Shown: piece after piece, positions 44,719-55,857 of the stretch
Layout: each line of letters begins with the position of its first letter
Position numbering within the stretch: the stretch's first letter is position 1
Assembly (NCBI GenBank): GCA_030457765.1
Contig: JAKDUK010000001.1
Location: 1 to 64,000 of the forward strand
Direction of reading: 5' to 3'
Length of the DNA: 64,000 bases
Source: Marinobacter sp.
Lineage (GTDB): Bacteria; Pseudomonadota; Gammaproteobacteria; Pseudomonadales; Oleiphilaceae
Position numbers and translations under genes: made by a program
The notes under the pieces: generated by a model
Told to the model about the DNA's origin: nothing
Databases searched by the model: none
What the model saw: only the letters and a program-made list of their open reading frames with translations

Positions 44719-45903
44719 TTGAACCTTCAACTTTCCAGCCGAGTACAGGCAATCAAGCCATCCCCCACCCTCGCAGTCACTAACAAAGCTGCCGAACTGC
44801 GCGCAGCAGGCCAGGACATTATCGGCCTGGGTGCAGGCGAGCCAGACTTCGATACCCCGGAGCACATCAAACAAGCAGCCATAGAGGCCATCAAAAATGG
44901 CCAGACAAAATACACCGCTGTAGATGGTACGCCAGCTCTCAAAAAAGCGATTATTGCGAAGTTCAAGCGGGATAATGGCCTGGAATACGAAGCCAACCAG
45001 ATACTGGTATCAAGTGGTGGCAAACAGAGCTTTTTCAACCTCGCACTGGCTACCCTTAATCCTGGTGACGAAGCAATCATTCCTGCACCTTACTGGGTAT
45101 CCTACCCGGATATGGTTCTGGTTGCTGAGGGCAAGCCAGTTATCATCGAGACCGGCGCGCAAACCCGTTTCAAGATCACGCCAGAGCAACTTGAAAACGC
45201 CATTACTGAGCGTACTCGCCTGTTCGTTATCAACAGCCCTTCTAACCCAAGCGGTATGGCTTATACACAGGAAGAACTGCAGGCGATAGGTGATGTGCTT
45301 AAAAAGCACCCGAACATCATGATCGCCACTGACGACATGTACGAGCCTATCCTCTGGACAGGTAAGCCGTTCTGCAACATCCTGAACGCAACGCCTGAAC
45401 TTTACGACCGTACGTTTGTTCTCAATGGTGTATCCAAGGCCTATTCAATGACTGGCTGGCGTATCGGTTATGCCGCAGGCCCCGCCAAGATCATCGGCGC
45501 CATGAAGAAAATCCAGTCACAGAGTACATCCAACCCGGCCTCTATCTCTCAGGCCGCCGCACAGGCCGCTCTGGAAGGCTCACAGGATTGCGTGGGCGAT
45601 ATGGTTAAGGCCTTCAAAGAACGTCATGACTGGCTGGTAGAAGCCCTAAACAAGCTGCCAGGCGTTGAATGCCTCGAAGGCGATGGTACTTTTTATGTGT
45701 TCCCAAGCTTCCAAAGTGCCATTGATGCAGATTCCGGCGTTAGTAACGATGTCGAGTTTGCAGAGAAACTGTTGAGTGAAGCAGGGGTTGCTCTGGTTCC
45801 GGGCTCTGCATTTGGCTGTCCAGGCCACATGCGCTTGAGCTTTGCCACGAGTATGGACAACTTGAAGCAGGCCGTTGAGCGTTTACAGAAGGCCTTGAGC
45901 TAA
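44719..45903 (+). CDS. Aspartate aminotransferase, class I (AspC/AatA-like)
   Basis: A 394-residue PLP enzyme that interconverts aspartate and oxaloacetate with glutamate/2-oxoglutarate, of the Ib type. GLGAGEPDFDTPEHIKQAA, NSPSNPSGMAY, the PLP lysine in NGVSKAYSMTGWRIGY and SFATSMDNLKQAVERL. I choose TTG 44719, with AAGGAG 7 bp upstream, because the protein MNLQLSSRVQAIKPS fits the family; longer frames upstream are not supported. It is divergent from uvrB. Confidence 0.92.
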   Translation: MNLQLSSRVQAIKPSPTLAVTNKAAELRAAGQDIIGLGAGEPDFDTPEHIKQAAIEAIKNGQTKYTAVDGTPALKKAIIAKFKRDNGLEYEANQILVSSGGKQSFFNLALATLNPGDEAIIPAPYWVSYPDMVLVAEGKPVIIETGAQTRFKITPEQLENAITERTRLFVINSPSNPSGMAYTQEELQAIGDVLKKHPNIMIATDDMYEPILWTGKPFCNILNATPELYDRTFVLNGVSKAYSMTGWRIGYAAGPAKIIGAMKKIQSQSTSNPASISQAAAQAALEGSQDCVGDMVKAFKERHDWLVEALNKLPGVECLEGDGTFYVFPSFQSAIDADSGVSNDVEFAEKLLSEAGVALVPGSAFGCPGHMRLSFATSMDNLKQAVERLQKALS

Positions 45904-45919
45904 AAACTTCGGCAAGGGG

Positions 45920-45948
45920 TTGACGAGGCGGTAAGGTAATCTTAATAT
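45920..45948 (+). promoter_or_regulatory. Sigma70-type promoter of the second tRNA-Asn
   Basis: TTGACG (45920-45925) and TAATAT (45943-45948) with 17 bp spacing, followed by a GC-rich ACGCGCC discriminator, 24 bp before the tRNA. The discriminator suggests stringent control. Confidence 0.8.
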
Positions 45949-45972
45949 ACGCGCCTCGTCACACGACGACAT

Positions 45973-46048
45973 TCCCCGATAGCTCAGTTGGTAGAGCAAC
46001 GGACTGTTAATCCGTTTGTCGCTGGTTCGAGCCCAGCTCGGGGAGCCA
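45973..46048 (+). tRNA. tRNA-Asn (anticodon GTT), copy 2
   Basis: Identical over all 76 nt to the tRNA at 34383, with anticodon GTT and encoded CCA. It has its own promoter, unlike in sequence to that of copy 1, and a terminator directly behind. Confidence 0.98.
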
Positions 46049-46055
46049 ATATTAC

Positions 46056-46092
46056 GAAAACCCGCTAATTCTCTGAGTTAGCGGGTTTTTTC
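46056..46092. terminator. Terminator between tRNA-Asn and pyrF
   Basis: AAAACCCGCTAA and TTAGCGGGTTTT form a stem around CTCTGAG-type loop bases, with T-tract on the right and A-tract on the left, so it can serve both the rightward tRNA and the leftward pyrF transcript. Confidence 0.82.
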
Positions 46093-46101
46093 GTTTAGAA
46101 A

Positions 46102-46812
46102 CTAAAGACCAGTCATCTCGAAGTGAATAGCTTCCAGCGCCGCTAGCGGATCAGGCGCCTGAGTGATGGGACGACCTACAACAAGATAGTCAGAGCCTGC
46201 TTTCAAAGCGTCGCTGGGCGTCATGATCCGTTGCTGGTCGCCTTTATCGGCGGTTAAAGGCCGTATACCCGGGGTAACAAGCTTGAAGCTACTGCCCTGC
46301 TCTGTCTTAAGTTTAGGAGCTTCTTGCGCGGAGCAAACCACGCCATCAAGACCACAGTTTCTGGTAAGTGTGGCCAAGCGGGAAACCTGCGCTTCTGGCG
46401 AACCGCTGATGCCGATACCGGCAAGGTCATCAGCGCCCATGCTCGTAAGAACCGTAACCGCAATCAACAGCGGTTTATCCGCCCCAAAGATATCCAGGCG
46501 TTCACGGCATGCAAGCATCATTTTCTCACCGCCAGAGGCATGCACGTTTACCATCCATACACCCAAATCAGCAGCCGCTGCTACAGCCGCCGACGCTGTA
46601 TTGGGAATATCGTGAAACTTCAGGTCTAAAAACACTTCAAAACCGCGCTTCTGCAGGCTCTCAACAAGCTGAGGACCAGATCGGGTGAATAGCTCTTTGC
46701 CAACCTTTAGCCGGCATTTAGCAGGGTCTAACTTGTCAGCCAGTTCCAAAGCTGGATTTTCAGCCGGAAAGTCGAGGGCTACAATAATCTTGGGGTCGTT
46801 AGAAATTTGCAC
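46102..46812 (-). CDS. pyrF: Orotidine 5'-phosphate decarboxylase
   Basis: A 236-residue enzyme that makes UMP from [11 protein letters not shown] at the N-terminus, the catalytic [11 protein letters not shown] motif, VTVLTSM and TPGIRP, and VVGRPIT phosphate-binding end. The start is uncertain: GTG 46812 (VQISNDPK) has GGGA upstream, whereas TTG 46827 would add five residues. It is last in the leftward lapA-lapB-pyrF string. Confidence 0.93.
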   Translation of the reverse strand: MQISNDPKIIVALDFPAENPALELADKLDPAKCRLKVGKELFTRSGPQLVESLQKRGFEVFLDLKFHDIPNTASAAVAAAADLGVWMVNVHASGGEKMMLACRERLDIFGADKPLLIAVTVLTSMGADDLAGIGISGSPEAQVSRLATLTRNCGLDGVVCSAQEAPKLKTEQGSSFKLVTPGIRPLTADKGDQQRIMTPSDALKAGSDYLVVGRPITQAPDPLAALEAIHFEMTGL

Positions 46813-46845
46813 GTTGGAATGTCCCAAAAGGAGGTCAATAAAAAA

Positions 46846-48009
46846 TTATTCGGCTTCGACGCCCTGAATCGGGCGAATGGTTTCCCATTGCTTGCAACTC
46901 GGACACAACCAGTGGAGTTGCTGTCCTGAGAAGCCACAGCTTACACATCGATAAACGGGCCGATTGGCAAGAATTAAAAGCCCGATGCGGCTAACCAGCC
47001 GCCCTTCGTCGGTGGTCATACCTTTTTCATAACCTGCCATTTCAACCAGCCGCAATAGCGCTCGAACACTGGGGCGGATTTCAAGTTCTTTGCGTAATAA
47101 GTCTATAGCAGCGGGCCGGCCAGACACTCGCTCAACCGACTCCACCAAAGCCAAAAGTAAGCTGGTGCTTGGGTAGGCTTCGTAAAGCTTACGTAGTTTT
47201 TTAACAAGCCGGCCAATATCGCCGTGCTCGTGCTCAAGCTTCATTAATCTATCTATGGACTCAGGCCCAAAGTCCGGGTTTTGGTTAAACACTTTCAAGC
47301 CTTGATTTCCTGCCTCGCGGTAGCTGCCCTGGCGTGTCAGAATCTTCATCAGAATCAGCGTTGCTCTAACACAGGAACGATCATAATCCAGAGCTTCTTT
47401 GGCTAGCTTCTGGGCGGTCCATCGATCATCCCGTGCCAGGGACTGTTCTGCGAGCTCGCACGTCAGGTACGCTAAATCCTTGTACATCCCCGGATCCGCG
47501 TCATCTTTGGTTAAGGCCCGGGCCACATCAGATGCCTTGCCCCATTCCTTTTCCTGCTGGTAAAGATCGATCAATTGCTGCGAGGCTTTCCGTCCATATT
47601 CACGATCCCCCATCATTTGCTGCAATAAGGCTTCAGCACGGTCGAGTAAGCCGGCATTAAGAAAGTCCATGGCAAGCTCAAGCGTTACCTGGGGGGAAAA
47701 GCGCGGTGGCAGTTCGGGTCTTGCGAGCAGGTTTTGGTGAACCAAAATAGCGCGGTCGGTTTCGCCTTTATTGCGAAAATGCCGGCCAATAGAAAGATGG
47801 AGGCTTACGGTGTCTTTGTTAACGGCCAGCGACTGCACAAAATTGTCGACGGCCTCATCTGAATAATTCGTGAAAAGGAACTGCATTCGGTCTTTTACAG
47901 ACTCTTCGTCCGCAATTTTAGTTCGGGTTCGACCACCACCCAGCCGGCCAACAAGCCAGCCTACGGCAACTGCAACAGTTAACAGAAGCCACTGAAACAC
48001 TATGTCCAT
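46846..48009 (-). CDS. lapB: LPS assembly/regulation TPR protein LapB
   Basis: A 387-residue inner-membrane-anchored protein: one N-terminal membrane helix (WLLLTVAVAVGWLVG), tandem TPR repeats through residue about 340, and a C-terminal rubredoxin-like metal knot (CVSCG..., CPSC). LapB (YciM) controls LpxC proteolysis by FtsH and so sets LPS amount. Start overlaps the lapA stop by one base, the common order. Confidence 0.93.
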   Translation of the reverse strand: MDIVFQWLLLTVAVAVGWLVGRLGGGRTRTKIADEESVKDRMQFLFTNYSDEAVDNFVQSLAVNKDTVSLHLSIGRHFRNKGETDRAILVHQNLLARPELPPRFSPQVTLELAMDFLNAGLLDRAEALLQQMMGDREYGRKASQQLIDLYQQEKEWGKASDVARALTKDDADPGMYKDLAYLTCELAEQSLARDDRWTAQKLAKEALDYDRSCVRATLILMKILTRQGSYREAGNQGLKVFNQNPDFGPESIDRLMKLEHEHGDIGRLVKKLRKLYEAYPSTSLLLALVESVERVSGRPAAIDLLRKELEIRPSVRALLRLVEMAGYEKGMTTDEGRLVSRIGLLILANRPVYRCVSCGFSGQQLHWLCPSCKQWETIRPIQGVEAE

Positions 48010-48311
48010 TAAATAGCCTGGTCGTTCTGGGCCTTGGATTTCTCCAGCGCCTGTTCAGCGCGATCAAGTCGTTTCTGAAGGTTGCGACGGGAAACAGAGG
48101 TTCGGAATGTAGCCAGAATAGCCATTAAAACCCCAACCAGAGCACCAATAACAAACGACATGATAATCCACACGGCAACACCGTGGGGCTTGGTCTCGAA
48201 CACCAGAAAATTGAGTGCAACAGCCATCTGATTATTCAGCGAGAACACGAGCGCCAGTAACACCAGGACCAATACCAACAGAATCAATAGGATCTTCTGT
48301 AATCCTGCCAT
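48009..48311 (-). CDS. lapA: LapA (DUF1049) membrane protein
   Basis: A 100-residue inner-membrane protein with two helices (residues about 7-25 and 44-66), the NNQ..VALNFLVFE pattern between them, and a coiled-coil tail (RRNLQKRLDRAEQALEKS). It works with LapB. It lies between ihfB and lapB in the usual order. Confidence 0.9.
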   Translation of the reverse strand: MAGLQKILLILLVLVLVLLALVFSLNNQMAVALNFLVFETKPHGVAVWIIMSFVIGALVGVLMAILATFRTSVSRRNLQKRLDRAEQALEKSKAQNDQAI

Positions 48312-48380
48312 AACCTTAGCTCTCCAATTTGCTGATCAATGCGCAAATTATAGGTGTTCTGCTTCAGGGATGAAACGCGG

Positions 48381-48677
48381 TTAAAAACCCTGCTTCAAAC
48401 TATCATTCACTTGCTCTCGCAATTCCTTGCCAGGCTTAAAGTGAGGAACATGCTTGGCGGGTAGTTGCACAGCTTCACCGGTTTTTGGGTTTCGACCTGT
48501 GCGAGCCGCCCGATGGTGAAGGGAAAAACTGCCAAAACCCCGTATTTCGATTCGTTGCCCGTTAGCTAGTGACTGGGACATATGCTCAATAATTGTTTTT
48601 ACAGACAGCTCAACGTCTTTAACTGAAAGTTGTGTTTGTTTTGAAGCAATTAATTCAACCAGTTCTGACTTCGTCAT
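48381..48677 (-). CDS. ihfB: Integration host factor beta subunit
   Basis: A 98-residue DNA-bending protein: [40 protein letters not shown] with the arm proline, then [18 protein letters not shown] bends DNA at WATCAANNNNTTR sites in transcription, recombination and replication. It sits directly downstream of rpsA as in E. coli, after a strong terminator. Confidence 0.95.
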   Translation of the reverse strand: MTKSELVELIASKQTQLSVKDVELSVKTIIEHMSQSLANGQRIEIRGFGSFSLHHRAARTGRNPKTGEAVQLPAKHVPHFKPGKELREQVNDSLKQGF

Positions 48678-48762
48678 GAGGCACTTTCCTCTATTCTTCG
48701 TTATTCGGCTATTGGTTGCCGGTTTCCCACCCCTCTAGTTTAGTCAAATCAAAAAAAAACAC

Positions 48763-48796
48763 AAAAAAAACGGGCTCTTAGAGCCCGTTTTTTTTC
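48763..48796 (-). terminator. Rho-independent terminator after rpsA
   Basis: CGGGCTC TTA GAGCCCG with A-tracts on the plus-strand left, giving a U-rich tail on the leftward transcript. It separates rpsA from ihfB, although read-through is known at this locus in relatives. Confidence 0.85.
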
Positions 48797-48810
48797 GTAC
48801 CAACTGGAGA

Positions 48811-50505
48811 TTAGTCCTTGTTGGTATTTTGCTGCTGCATTTGTTCCTTGATGAGATCACCAATGGTGGTCGCACTAGAGGAAGTTTCTGCAGCTTTGGT
48901 CCGTACAGTATCAAGAGCCTGCTTGTCGTCTTCAACGTCTTTAGACTTAACAGACAGGTTGATAACGCGGTTTTTACGGTCGATGCTGATGATCTTCGCT
49001 TCGACTTCTTCGCCTTCTTTCAGTGCGTTACGTGCGTCTTCAACACGATCACGACTAATTTCAGAGGCTTTCAATACCGCTTCAACTTCTTCGTTCAGAG
49101 CAATAGTAGCTGCCTTCGCGTCAATCGCAGAAACGGTGCCCTTAACGATGGAGCCTTTGTCGTTCAGCTGAACAAACTCGGCGAACGGATCGCTCTCAAG
49201 CTGCTTGATGCCCAGGGAGATGCGCTCACGCTCGGGATCTACAGACAGGATAACGGTGTCAACATCGTCGCCCTTCTTGTACTCACGAACGGCTTCTTCG
49301 CCTGTTTCGTTCCAGCTGATGTCTGACAGGTGAACCAGACCATCAATGCCGCCGTCCAGACCGATAAAGATACCAAAGTCAGTGATCGACTTGATCTTAC
49401 CGGAGATACGGTCGCCCTTGTTGAAGTTGCCGGAGAAATCTTCCCAGGGGTTAGAAACACACTGCTTGATACCCAGGGAGATACGACGACGCTCTTCATC
49501 GATATCCAGAATCATCACTTCTACTTCATCGCCAACCTGAACGACTTTGGAGGGATGGATGTTCTTGTTGGTCCAATCCATTTCGGATACGTGAACCAAA
49601 CCTTCCACACCCTCTTCCAGCTCAGCAAAGCAGCCGTAATCGGTGAGGTTGGTCACGCGGGCGGTAACCCGAGTGCTTTCCGGGTAACGACCCTTGATAT
49701 CTACCCAGGGATCTTCGCCCAGCTGCTTCAGACCGAGAGATACACGGTTACGCTCACGGTCAAACTTCAGAACCTTAACGTTGATCTCATCGCCCACATT
49801 TACGATTTCGCTCGGATGCTTGATGCGCTTCCAGGCCATATCGGTAATGTGTAGCAGGCCGTCAACACCACCCAGATCTACGAACGCGCCGTAGTCGGTC
49901 AGGTTCTTGACGATACCCTTGATGGTCAGACCTTCGGTCAGGGTTTCCAGCAGAGCTTCACGCTCGGCGCTGTTTTCAGCTTCCAGAACGGCGCGGCGAG
50001 AAACAACCACGTTGTTACGCTTCTGGTCCAGCTTGATAACCTTAAACTCGAGCTCTTTGTTCTCCAGGTGCGCGGTATCGCGAACCGGACGAACGTCTAC
50101 CAGTGAACCTGGCAGGAATGCACGAATACCAGCCAGGTCAACGGTGAAACCACCCTTAACCTTACCGTTAATAATACCTTTGACCACTTCTTCCGCTTCG
50201 AAGGACTTCTCGAGTACCTTCCATGCTTCAGCGCGCTTGGCCTTTTCACGGGACAGACGAGTTTCACCGAAGCCGTCTTCCACTGCATCCAGTGCAACGT
50301 CAACAACGTCGCCGATAGCTACTTCCAACTCGCCTTTTTCGTTCAGGAACTGGGAGGCGGGGATAACGCCTTCGGACTTAAGCCCGGCGTTAACTGTGAC
50401 CCAGTCGCTATCAACATCAACTACGGTTCCCTGGACAATGGAACCTGGTTGCATGTCAATTTCTTTTAGGCTTTCTTCAAAAAGATCCGCAAAGCTTTCG
50501 CTCAT
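48811..50505 (-). CDS. rpsA: 30S ribosomal protein S1
   Basis: A 564-residue protein with six S1/OB-fold repeats; seen as repeated GxVxxITDYGxFVDL-like units ([32 protein letters not shown]). It binds mRNA at the ribosome to start translation. It is expressed after cmk and before ihfB, as in most gammaproteobacteria. Length is normal. Confidence 0.97.
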   Translation of the reverse strand: MSESFADLFEESLKEIDMQPGSIVQGTVVDVDSDWVTVNAGLKSEGVIPASQFLNEKGELEVAIGDVVDVALDAVEDGFGETRLSREKAKRAEAWKVLEKSFEAEEVVKGIINGKVKGGFTVDLAGIRAFLPGSLVDVRPVRDTAHLENKELEFKVIKLDQKRNNVVVSRRAVLEAENSAEREALLETLTEGLTIKGIVKNLTDYGAFVDLGGVDGLLHITDMAWKRIKHPSEIVNVGDEINVKVLKFDRERNRVSLGLKQLGEDPWVDIKGRYPESTRVTARVTNLTDYGCFAELEEGVEGLVHVSEMDWTNKNIHPSKVVQVGDEVEVMILDIDEERRRISLGIKQCVSNPWEDFSGNFNKGDRISGKIKSITDFGIFIGLDGGIDGLVHLSDISWNETGEEAVREYKKGDDVDTVILSVDPERERISLGIKQLESDPFAEFVQLNDKGSIVKGTVSAIDAKAATIALNEEVEAVLKASEISRDRVEDARNALKEGEEVEAKIISIDRKNRVINLSVKSKDVEDDKQALDTVRTKAAETSSSATTIGDLIKEQMQQQNTNKD

Positions 50506-50636
50506 TATGAGTCCTATAGGTTCAACGCAAGTATGCTCCGTGCCGCCAGCAACACGGTCTGTTAATAAGTTCCGGAATCAGCCAGCGGCTGGCAGATTTC
50601 GCTGTTTCCGGCATTTCAACGACAAAAAAGGTGTAG

Positions 50637-51317
50637 TCAGACCCGGCCTGCTGCGGCCATACATCTGTCTAACACCTCCTGTATACTCAACCCCGTAGAA
50701 TCAATGACTTGCGCATCATCCGCAGGCTTGAGGGGGGCTGCAGAACGGTTCATATCCCGCTCATCACGAACCCGTATCTCCTCTAAAACGGCGTCAATAC
50801 TAACACTGACTCCTGCTGCCTTCAACTGGCTGAAACGCCGCTGAGCACGCTCCTGGGCACTGGCTGTCAAAAAAATTTTAGTCGGTGCATCCGGGAACAC
50901 AACTGTACCCATATCACGTCCATCGGCAACCAGCCCCGGCTTCAGCTGAAAATCTCTCTGGCGCTGCAAAAGCGCATCACGTACAGACTGAATGACAGCA
51001 ATACGCGACGCGTTATTGCCACAAGCTTCCGTACGTATATCAGCGGTCACATCCTTTCCCGCTAAAATAACTTTTGCCGGCTCGCCTTCTGGCGTGGGTT
51101 CAAAAGCAACATCCAGTGATGCGGCCACTCGCACCAGAGCATCTTCATCATCCAGCGATACATTTTGCCGGACAGCGGCAAGAGCCGTTAGACGGTAAAG
51201 GGCTCCACTATCGAGCAGATGCCAGCCCAGTTTTTTAGCCAGCATTTGCGTAACAGTGCCTTTACCTGAACCGCCCGGGCCGTCAACCGTAATAACGGGC
51301 GCGCTGAATTCGGACAT
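50637..51317 (-). CDS. cmk: Cytidylate kinase
   Basis: A 226-residue kinase that phosphorylates CMP and dCMP. P-loop [22 protein letters not shown]-binding segment, [12 protein letters not shown] and the [16 protein letters not shown] lid region. Its ATG shares a base with the stop of the tyrA-aroA gene, so it is coupled. Confidence 0.96.
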   Translation of the reverse strand: MSEFSAPVITVDGPGGSGKGTVTQMLAKKLGWHLLDSGALYRLTALAAVRQNVSLDDEDALVRVAASLDVAFEPTPEGEPAKVILAGKDVTADIRTEACGNNASRIAVIQSVRDALLQRQRDFQLKPGLVADGRDMGTVVFPDAPTKIFLTASAQERAQRRFSQLKAAGVSVSIDAVLEEIRVRDERDMNRSAAPLKPADDAQVIDSTGLSIQEVLDRCMAAAGRV

Positions 51318-53575
51318 TACGGTACTCCCTGCTCAGTGCCCGCCCCGGGCCCTTCAGCTGAAATATTAATGCCTGTTTCCTGGGCAAGTTCTACGAAGCT
51401 CGGAAAAGATGTCGCGACAACGTCGCAACCGTTTATTTCGATCTCTTCGGTAGCTCGCAACGAAGCCACGGCAAAAGACATCGCAATGCGGTGATCATGA
51501 TGACTGTATACTGAGCCACCCTTAATAGTCTGACCGCCTTCAATCACAATGCCATCATCAGTCACTGTGGTTTCAACACCCAGCGTGGCAAGGCCATCTG
51601 CCATCACCTGAATACGGTCACTTTCTTTTACCCGCAACTCTTCAGCACCGGTTAAAACAGTTCGGCCGGTTGCGCAAGCCGCAGCAATAAACAGCGCCGG
51701 AAACTCATCAATGGCCAAGGGTACCTGATCTTCCGGAATAGTAATGCCCTTTAGCTCTGCAGAGCGCACGCGCAGGTCAGCCACCGGCTCACCACCGATT
51801 TCGCGCTCGGCCATAACTTCAATGTTTCCGCCCATCTGTTGCAGAATATTGATCACACCTACCCTTGTCGGATTCATGCCTACATGCCGCAGAATGAGGT
51901 CAGCCCCGCGGGCGATACTGGCCGCAACCAAAAAGAAAGCCGCAGATGAAATATCGGCAGGAACATCAATGGCATTAGCCGTCAGCTTACCCCCGCCGCT
52001 CACACTAGCTGTGGGGCCATCGCGCTCCACTTTATAACCAAACCCAGTCAGCATGCGCTCAGTGTGATCACGAGTTGGCGCAGGCTCAGTGACAGAAGTA
52101 GTGCCTTCAGCATACAAACCCGCCAGCAACAGACAAGATTTTACCTGGGCGCTGGCCACCGGCATATCGTAGTGAATACCTTTCAGCTTTTTGCCCTGGC
52201 TGCCACGAATTTTTAAAGGCGGGCGACCACCCTTCGCTGTGTCAATAACCGCTCCCATAGATCGAAGGGGATCCGCAACCCGGTCCATCGGCCGGGTTGA
52301 GAGACTGGCATCACCGGTAAGTTCAGATTCAAAAGGTTGCGCCGCCAGCAGCCCGGTGAACAGTCGCATGCCAGTACCCGAATTACCTAAATATATCGGG
52401 CCACGAGGGGCCTGCAAGCCATGCATTCCGACACCGTGAATGCGCACAAAACCATCGTTTGGCCCTTCAATGGCAACGCCCATATCCCGGAACGCCTGTA
52501 TGGTTGCAAGACTGTCTTCGCCTTCAAGAAAGCCTTTCACTTCGGTTATGCCTTCGGCCAGAGCACCGAGCATGATCGATCGATGGGAAATAGATTTATC
52601 ACCGGGCACCCGTATATCACCGGTTACTGAGCCGCCGGGCTGAAGGCGGAATGTTACCTGCTTCTCACTGTTGTTTGTCACGTAGGCCTGTCCTGAAAGC
52701 ATTTTTGAAAAGTGTTCGCGCGCCGCCTTGGCGCGGCTGAATACCCGCAACAACATGGCGCTGTCTTGATCGGCAATTGCGGTGCGTAGCTGGTCTAAAT
52801 CATGGGTAAAATGGTCAATTACCCGAAGAACGGCGTCGCGGTTGGAAAGAAAAATGTCGTGCCACATAACCGGATCGCTTGCGGCAATTCGAGTGAAGTC
52901 ACGAAACCCACCCGCAGCGTACCGAAAAATGTCCATGTTCTGATCTTCTCCAGCCAGCGTATCAACCAGCGAAAAAGCAATCAGGTGGGGCAAATGGCTG
53001 GTCGCCGCCAACACTTCATCGTGATATGCCACCGACATAGTAAGCACGGTTGCACCGCACGCTTCCCACAAGGCTTGAAGCTTGGCCAGATGTATCTTGC
53101 TGACGTTATCAGAGGGGGTCAGTATAACCTTGTGGTTTTTGAACAAGTCTGAATTAGCCGCGCCAATACCACTTCTCTCAGAGCCGGCAATGGGGTGGCC
53201 CGGAATAACACAAGGCAAAAACTCACCAAAAACAGCCTCGACATCCTTCACAAAACCCGTCTTGGTACTGCCCACATCCGTTAGAATGGCATCTACGGCC
53301 AAGTGAGGGCGTATTTCTTCAAGTACCTTACGGGTGGCTCGCACCGGCACAGCCAACACAACAAGGTCTGCCCCCTGTACTGCCTCTGCAATTGTTTGCG
53401 CAACGGTATCGATGACCCCCTGAGACAGCCCCAGCAAAAGATCTTCCTGGCGCTGATCCGCTGCAATCACCTCACGAGCCAGCCCATGCTTACCAATAGC
53501 ACTGGCCAACGAACCACCTATTAGGCCTAACCCAATGATGGCCACGCGCTGAAAGAGCGGTTCGCGGGATGACAC
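51317..53575 (-). CDS. Fused prephenate dehydrogenase / EPSP synthase
   Basis: A 752-residue natural fusion. Residues about 1-290 are TyrA (NAD motif [29 protein letters not shown]), which makes 4-hydroxyphenylpyruvate from prephenate for tyrosine. Residues about 310-752 are AroA ([26 protein letters not shown]), which makes EPSP for chorismate. The fusion is known in pseudomonads and relatives; the two steps are not adjacent in the pathway. One base before hisC's stop end, it is coupled in the operon. Confidence 0.95.
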   Translation of the reverse strand: MSSREPLFQRVAIIGLGLIGGSLASAIGKHGLAREVIAADQRQEDLLLGLSQGVIDTVAQTIAEAVQGADLVVLAVPVRATRKVLEEIRPHLAVDAILTDVGSTKTGFVKDVEAVFGEFLPCVIPGHPIAGSERSGIGAANSDLFKNHKVILTPSDNVSKIHLAKLQALWEACGATVLTMSVAYHDEVLAATSHLPHLIAFSLVDTLAGEDQNMDIFRYAAGGFRDFTRIAASDPVMWHDIFLSNRDAVLRVIDHFTHDLDQLRTAIADQDSAMLLRVFSRAKAAREHFSKMLSGQAYVTNNSEKQVTFRLQPGGSVTGDIRVPGDKSISHRSIMLGALAEGITEVKGFLEGEDSLATIQAFRDMGVAIEGPNDGFVRIHGVGMHGLQAPRGPIYLGNSGTGMRLFTGLLAAQPFESELTGDASLSTRPMDRVADPLRSMGAVIDTAKGGRPPLKIRGSQGKKLKGIHYDMPVASAQVKSCLLLAGLYAEGTTSVTEPAPTRDHTERMLTGFGYKVERDGPTASVSGGGKLTANAIDVPADISSAAFFLVAASIARGADLILRHVGMNPTRVGVINILQQMGGNIEVMAEREIGGEPVADLRVRSAELKGITIPEDQVPLAIDEFPALFIAAACATGRTVLTGAEELRVKESDRIQVMADGLATLGVETTVTDDGIVIEGGQTIKGGSVYSHHDHRIAMSFAVASLRATEEIEINGCDVVATSFPSFVELAQETGINISAEGPGAGTEQGVP

Positions 53576-54700
53576 TTAGGATCCTTGCCCGGCTGCGGCC
53601 AGCGCCTTTGCAAGCGCGCCTATAAAGTGTTCGTTTTGCTCCGGCAAACCCACTGTAACCCGGAGGTGATTGGGCATACCATAACCCGCAACGGGGCGCA
53701 CAATAACACCATGAGCCAACAATGCCTGGTACACACCCATGGCTTGCGGCCCCACTTCAACAGCCACAAAATTCCCTGATGACGGAATATACCGAAGCCC
53801 CATTTGATCAAAGGCACCTTCTAGTTGCTTAAGCCCGGCCGTATTAATCTCGCGGGAATTCTGTAGGTAGTCTTCGTCGTCCAGTACTGCCGTGGCGGCT
53901 GCCAGCGCCACAGAACTTACGTTAAAAGGCTGACGAACGCGGTTCAGAATATCGGCAACAGCCGGAGAACTTATGCTGTAACCCACGCGCAGAGCCGCAA
54001 GGCCCCAGGCTTTGGAAAACGTACGGCATACAATTACATTGGGAAAACGAGCCAACAAAGCAACGCCATCTGGGTCGTTTTTGCCAGTCATGTACTCGCA
54101 ATAGGCTTCATCCAGAACCACCAGCACATCTTCAGGAATCTTAGCCAAAAAGGCTTCGATAGCATCTGAGTTGTGTACGGTGCCTGTGGGGTTATTGGGG
54201 TTGGCTACAAATATCAGCCGAGTACGCTCAGTGACGGCTGCGGCCATGGCGTCTAAATCGTGCCCCCAATCTTTGGCAGGCACAGCAACCGCTTTCGCGC
54301 CAATAGCCTGAGTAACGATGGGGTAAACCGCAAATGCATACTGGGAGAACACAACCTCGGAGTCTGCATCCGCAAAGCAACGGGCAATCACTTCAAGTAC
54401 GTCGTTCGAACCATTCCCCAGGGTGATCTGGCTGGCACTAACATCAAGGCGCCCAGACAATTTTTGCTTCAAATCAAACCCATTACCATCAGGATATAGG
54501 CACAAGTCTGCCAAGGCGCCTTCAATTGCATCAATCGCTTTTTTACTGGGCCCCAGAGGATTTTCATTGCTGGCAAGCTTGATAATTTCTGCCGGATTCA
54601 AACCCAACTCCCGGGCCAGTTCGCTGATTGGCTTGCCCGGTTCATAGGGCGCCAAAGCCTGAACACCCTTTACCGCAAGGCTTTGATAATCAATAGCCAT
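53576..54700 (-). CDS. hisC: Histidinol-phosphate/aromatic aminotransferase
   Basis: A 374-residue PLP aminotransferase. LASNENPLGPSKKA, NPNNPTGT, DEAYCEY, PLP lysine in CRTFSKAWGLAALRVGY. In this pheA-tyrA setting the enzyme probably also serves phenylalanine and tyrosine transamination as well as histidine synthesis. Stop and start with tyrA-aroA are directly adjacent. Confidence 0.92.
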   Translation of the reverse strand: MAIDYQSLAVKGVQALAPYEPGKPISELARELGLNPAEIIKLASNENPLGPSKKAIDAIEGALADLCLYPDGNGFDLKQKLSGRLDVSASQITLGNGSNDVLEVIARCFADADSEVVFSQYAFAVYPIVTQAIGAKAVAVPAKDWGHDLDAMAAAVTERTRLIFVANPNNPTGTVHNSDAIEAFLAKIPEDVLVVLDEAYCEYMTGKNDPDGVALLARFPNVIVCRTFSKAWGLAALRVGYSISSPAVADILNRVRQPFNVSSVALAAATAVLDDEDYLQNSREINTAGLKQLEGAFDQMGLRYIPSSGNFVAVEVGPQAMGVYQALLAHGVIVRPVAGYGMPNHLRVTVGLPEQNEHFIGALAKALAAAGQGS

Positions 54701-54757
54701 AACCCTTCCTTTAACAGACTGATTCTATGCTTTAATACCAAGCTCTCACGTTAAGAG

Positions 54758-55855
54758 CTAGAGAACACCAATGGGGTAGGAACCCAAACGCTTGAGTTCA
54801 ACGGCTTCTTCCTCTACCTCAGCAAGCACTTTGCGAACCTGCTCATCGTCCATATGCCCTTCAAAATCTATATAGAACACATAGGTCCATGTACCGCTGG
54901 TAGAGGGTCGAGTCTCAAGCCGCGTCAGGCTAACCCCATGGCGATGGAACGGTTCCAATAATTGATATAGAGCACCCGGCTTGTTTCTCATGGACACAAC
55001 AATTGAAGATTTATCATGCCCACTCGCTTGCACGTCTTCGCGCCCGACAATCAAGAAGCGCGTGGTGTTGTCAGGCCGATCCTCAATACTATTCGCCAGC
55101 TTCTCCAAACCGTAGAGCTCTGCAGCCATGTCACCAGCAATCGCCGCAGTACCCGGTTCTTTTGCTGCTCTGCGTGCCGCTTCAGCGTTACTGGAAACCG
55201 TCACTCGCTCAACACCATAGCGGTGGGTATCCAGCCATTGCCTGCATTGAGCAAACGATTGCTGATGGGAGTAGATACGGGTTATTTCTTGATCTTGGAA
55301 CTCCGGCGATACCAGAAGATGATGATGAATTCTCAGCTGCACCTCTCCGCAAATTTTCAGCGGAGACAACATAAAAACATCCAGCGTATGACTAACCATA
55401 CCTTCCGTGGAGTTCTCAACCGGCACCACACCATAATGCGCCGTTCCAGATTCTACCTCTCGGAAAACCGCATCAATGGCAGGCAATGGCACGCTGATAA
55501 CAGAGTGCCCAAAATGCTTAAGCGCTGCCGCTTGGGTAAACGTGCCAACAGGCCCTAAGAAGGCAATGTGCATGGGCTTTTCCAGCGCCAGGCAAGCCGA
55601 CATTATTTCGCGAAACAGCCGAGCCATTTCTTCCCCGGGCAGCGGGCCGGGGTTCGCCTCTTTTATACGGCGCAAAACCTGGGCTTCCCGCTCCGGTCGA
55701 TAGAAAAACACGCTCTGGTCGGGGTTGGCCGCCGTTTTTACATGAGCCACTTCTTGAGCACATTTGGCGCGGGCGCTGATCAGTTCCATGATTTTCTGAT
55801 CAAGACTGTCTATCTCTACCCGTAATTCTCCGAGGCGAATCTGCTCATCACTCAT
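54758..55855 (-). CDS. pheA: Bifunctional chorismate mutase/prephenate dehydratase
   Basis: A 365-residue P-protein. Residues 1-95: AroQ chorismate mutase (LRVEIDSLDQKIMELISARAKCA). Residues about 95-270: prephenate dehydratase (FLGPVGTFTQAA, VPVENSTEGMV, TRFLIVG). Residues 280-365: ACT domain (NKPGALYQLLEPF, ESRPS-like LETRPS) that senses phenylalanine. It channels chorismate to phenylpyruvate; 2 bp downstream of serC. Confidence 0.95.
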   Translation of the reverse strand: MSDEQIRLGELRVEIDSLDQKIMELISARAKCAQEVAHVKTAANPDQSVFFYRPEREAQVLRRIKEANPGPLPGEEMARLFREIMSACLALEKPMHIAFLGPVGTFTQAAALKHFGHSVISVPLPAIDAVFREVESGTAHYGVVPVENSTEGMVSHTLDVFMLSPLKICGEVQLRIHHHLLVSPEFQDQEITRIYSHQQSFAQCRQWLDTHRYGVERVTVSSNAEAARRAAKEPGTAAIAGDMAAELYGLEKLANSIEDRPDNTTRFLIVGREDVQASGHDKSSIVVSMRNKPGALYQLLEPFHRHGVSLTRLETRPSTSGTWTYVFYIDFEGHMDDEQVRKVLAEVEEEAVELKRLGSYPIGVL

Positions 55856-55857
55856 GA

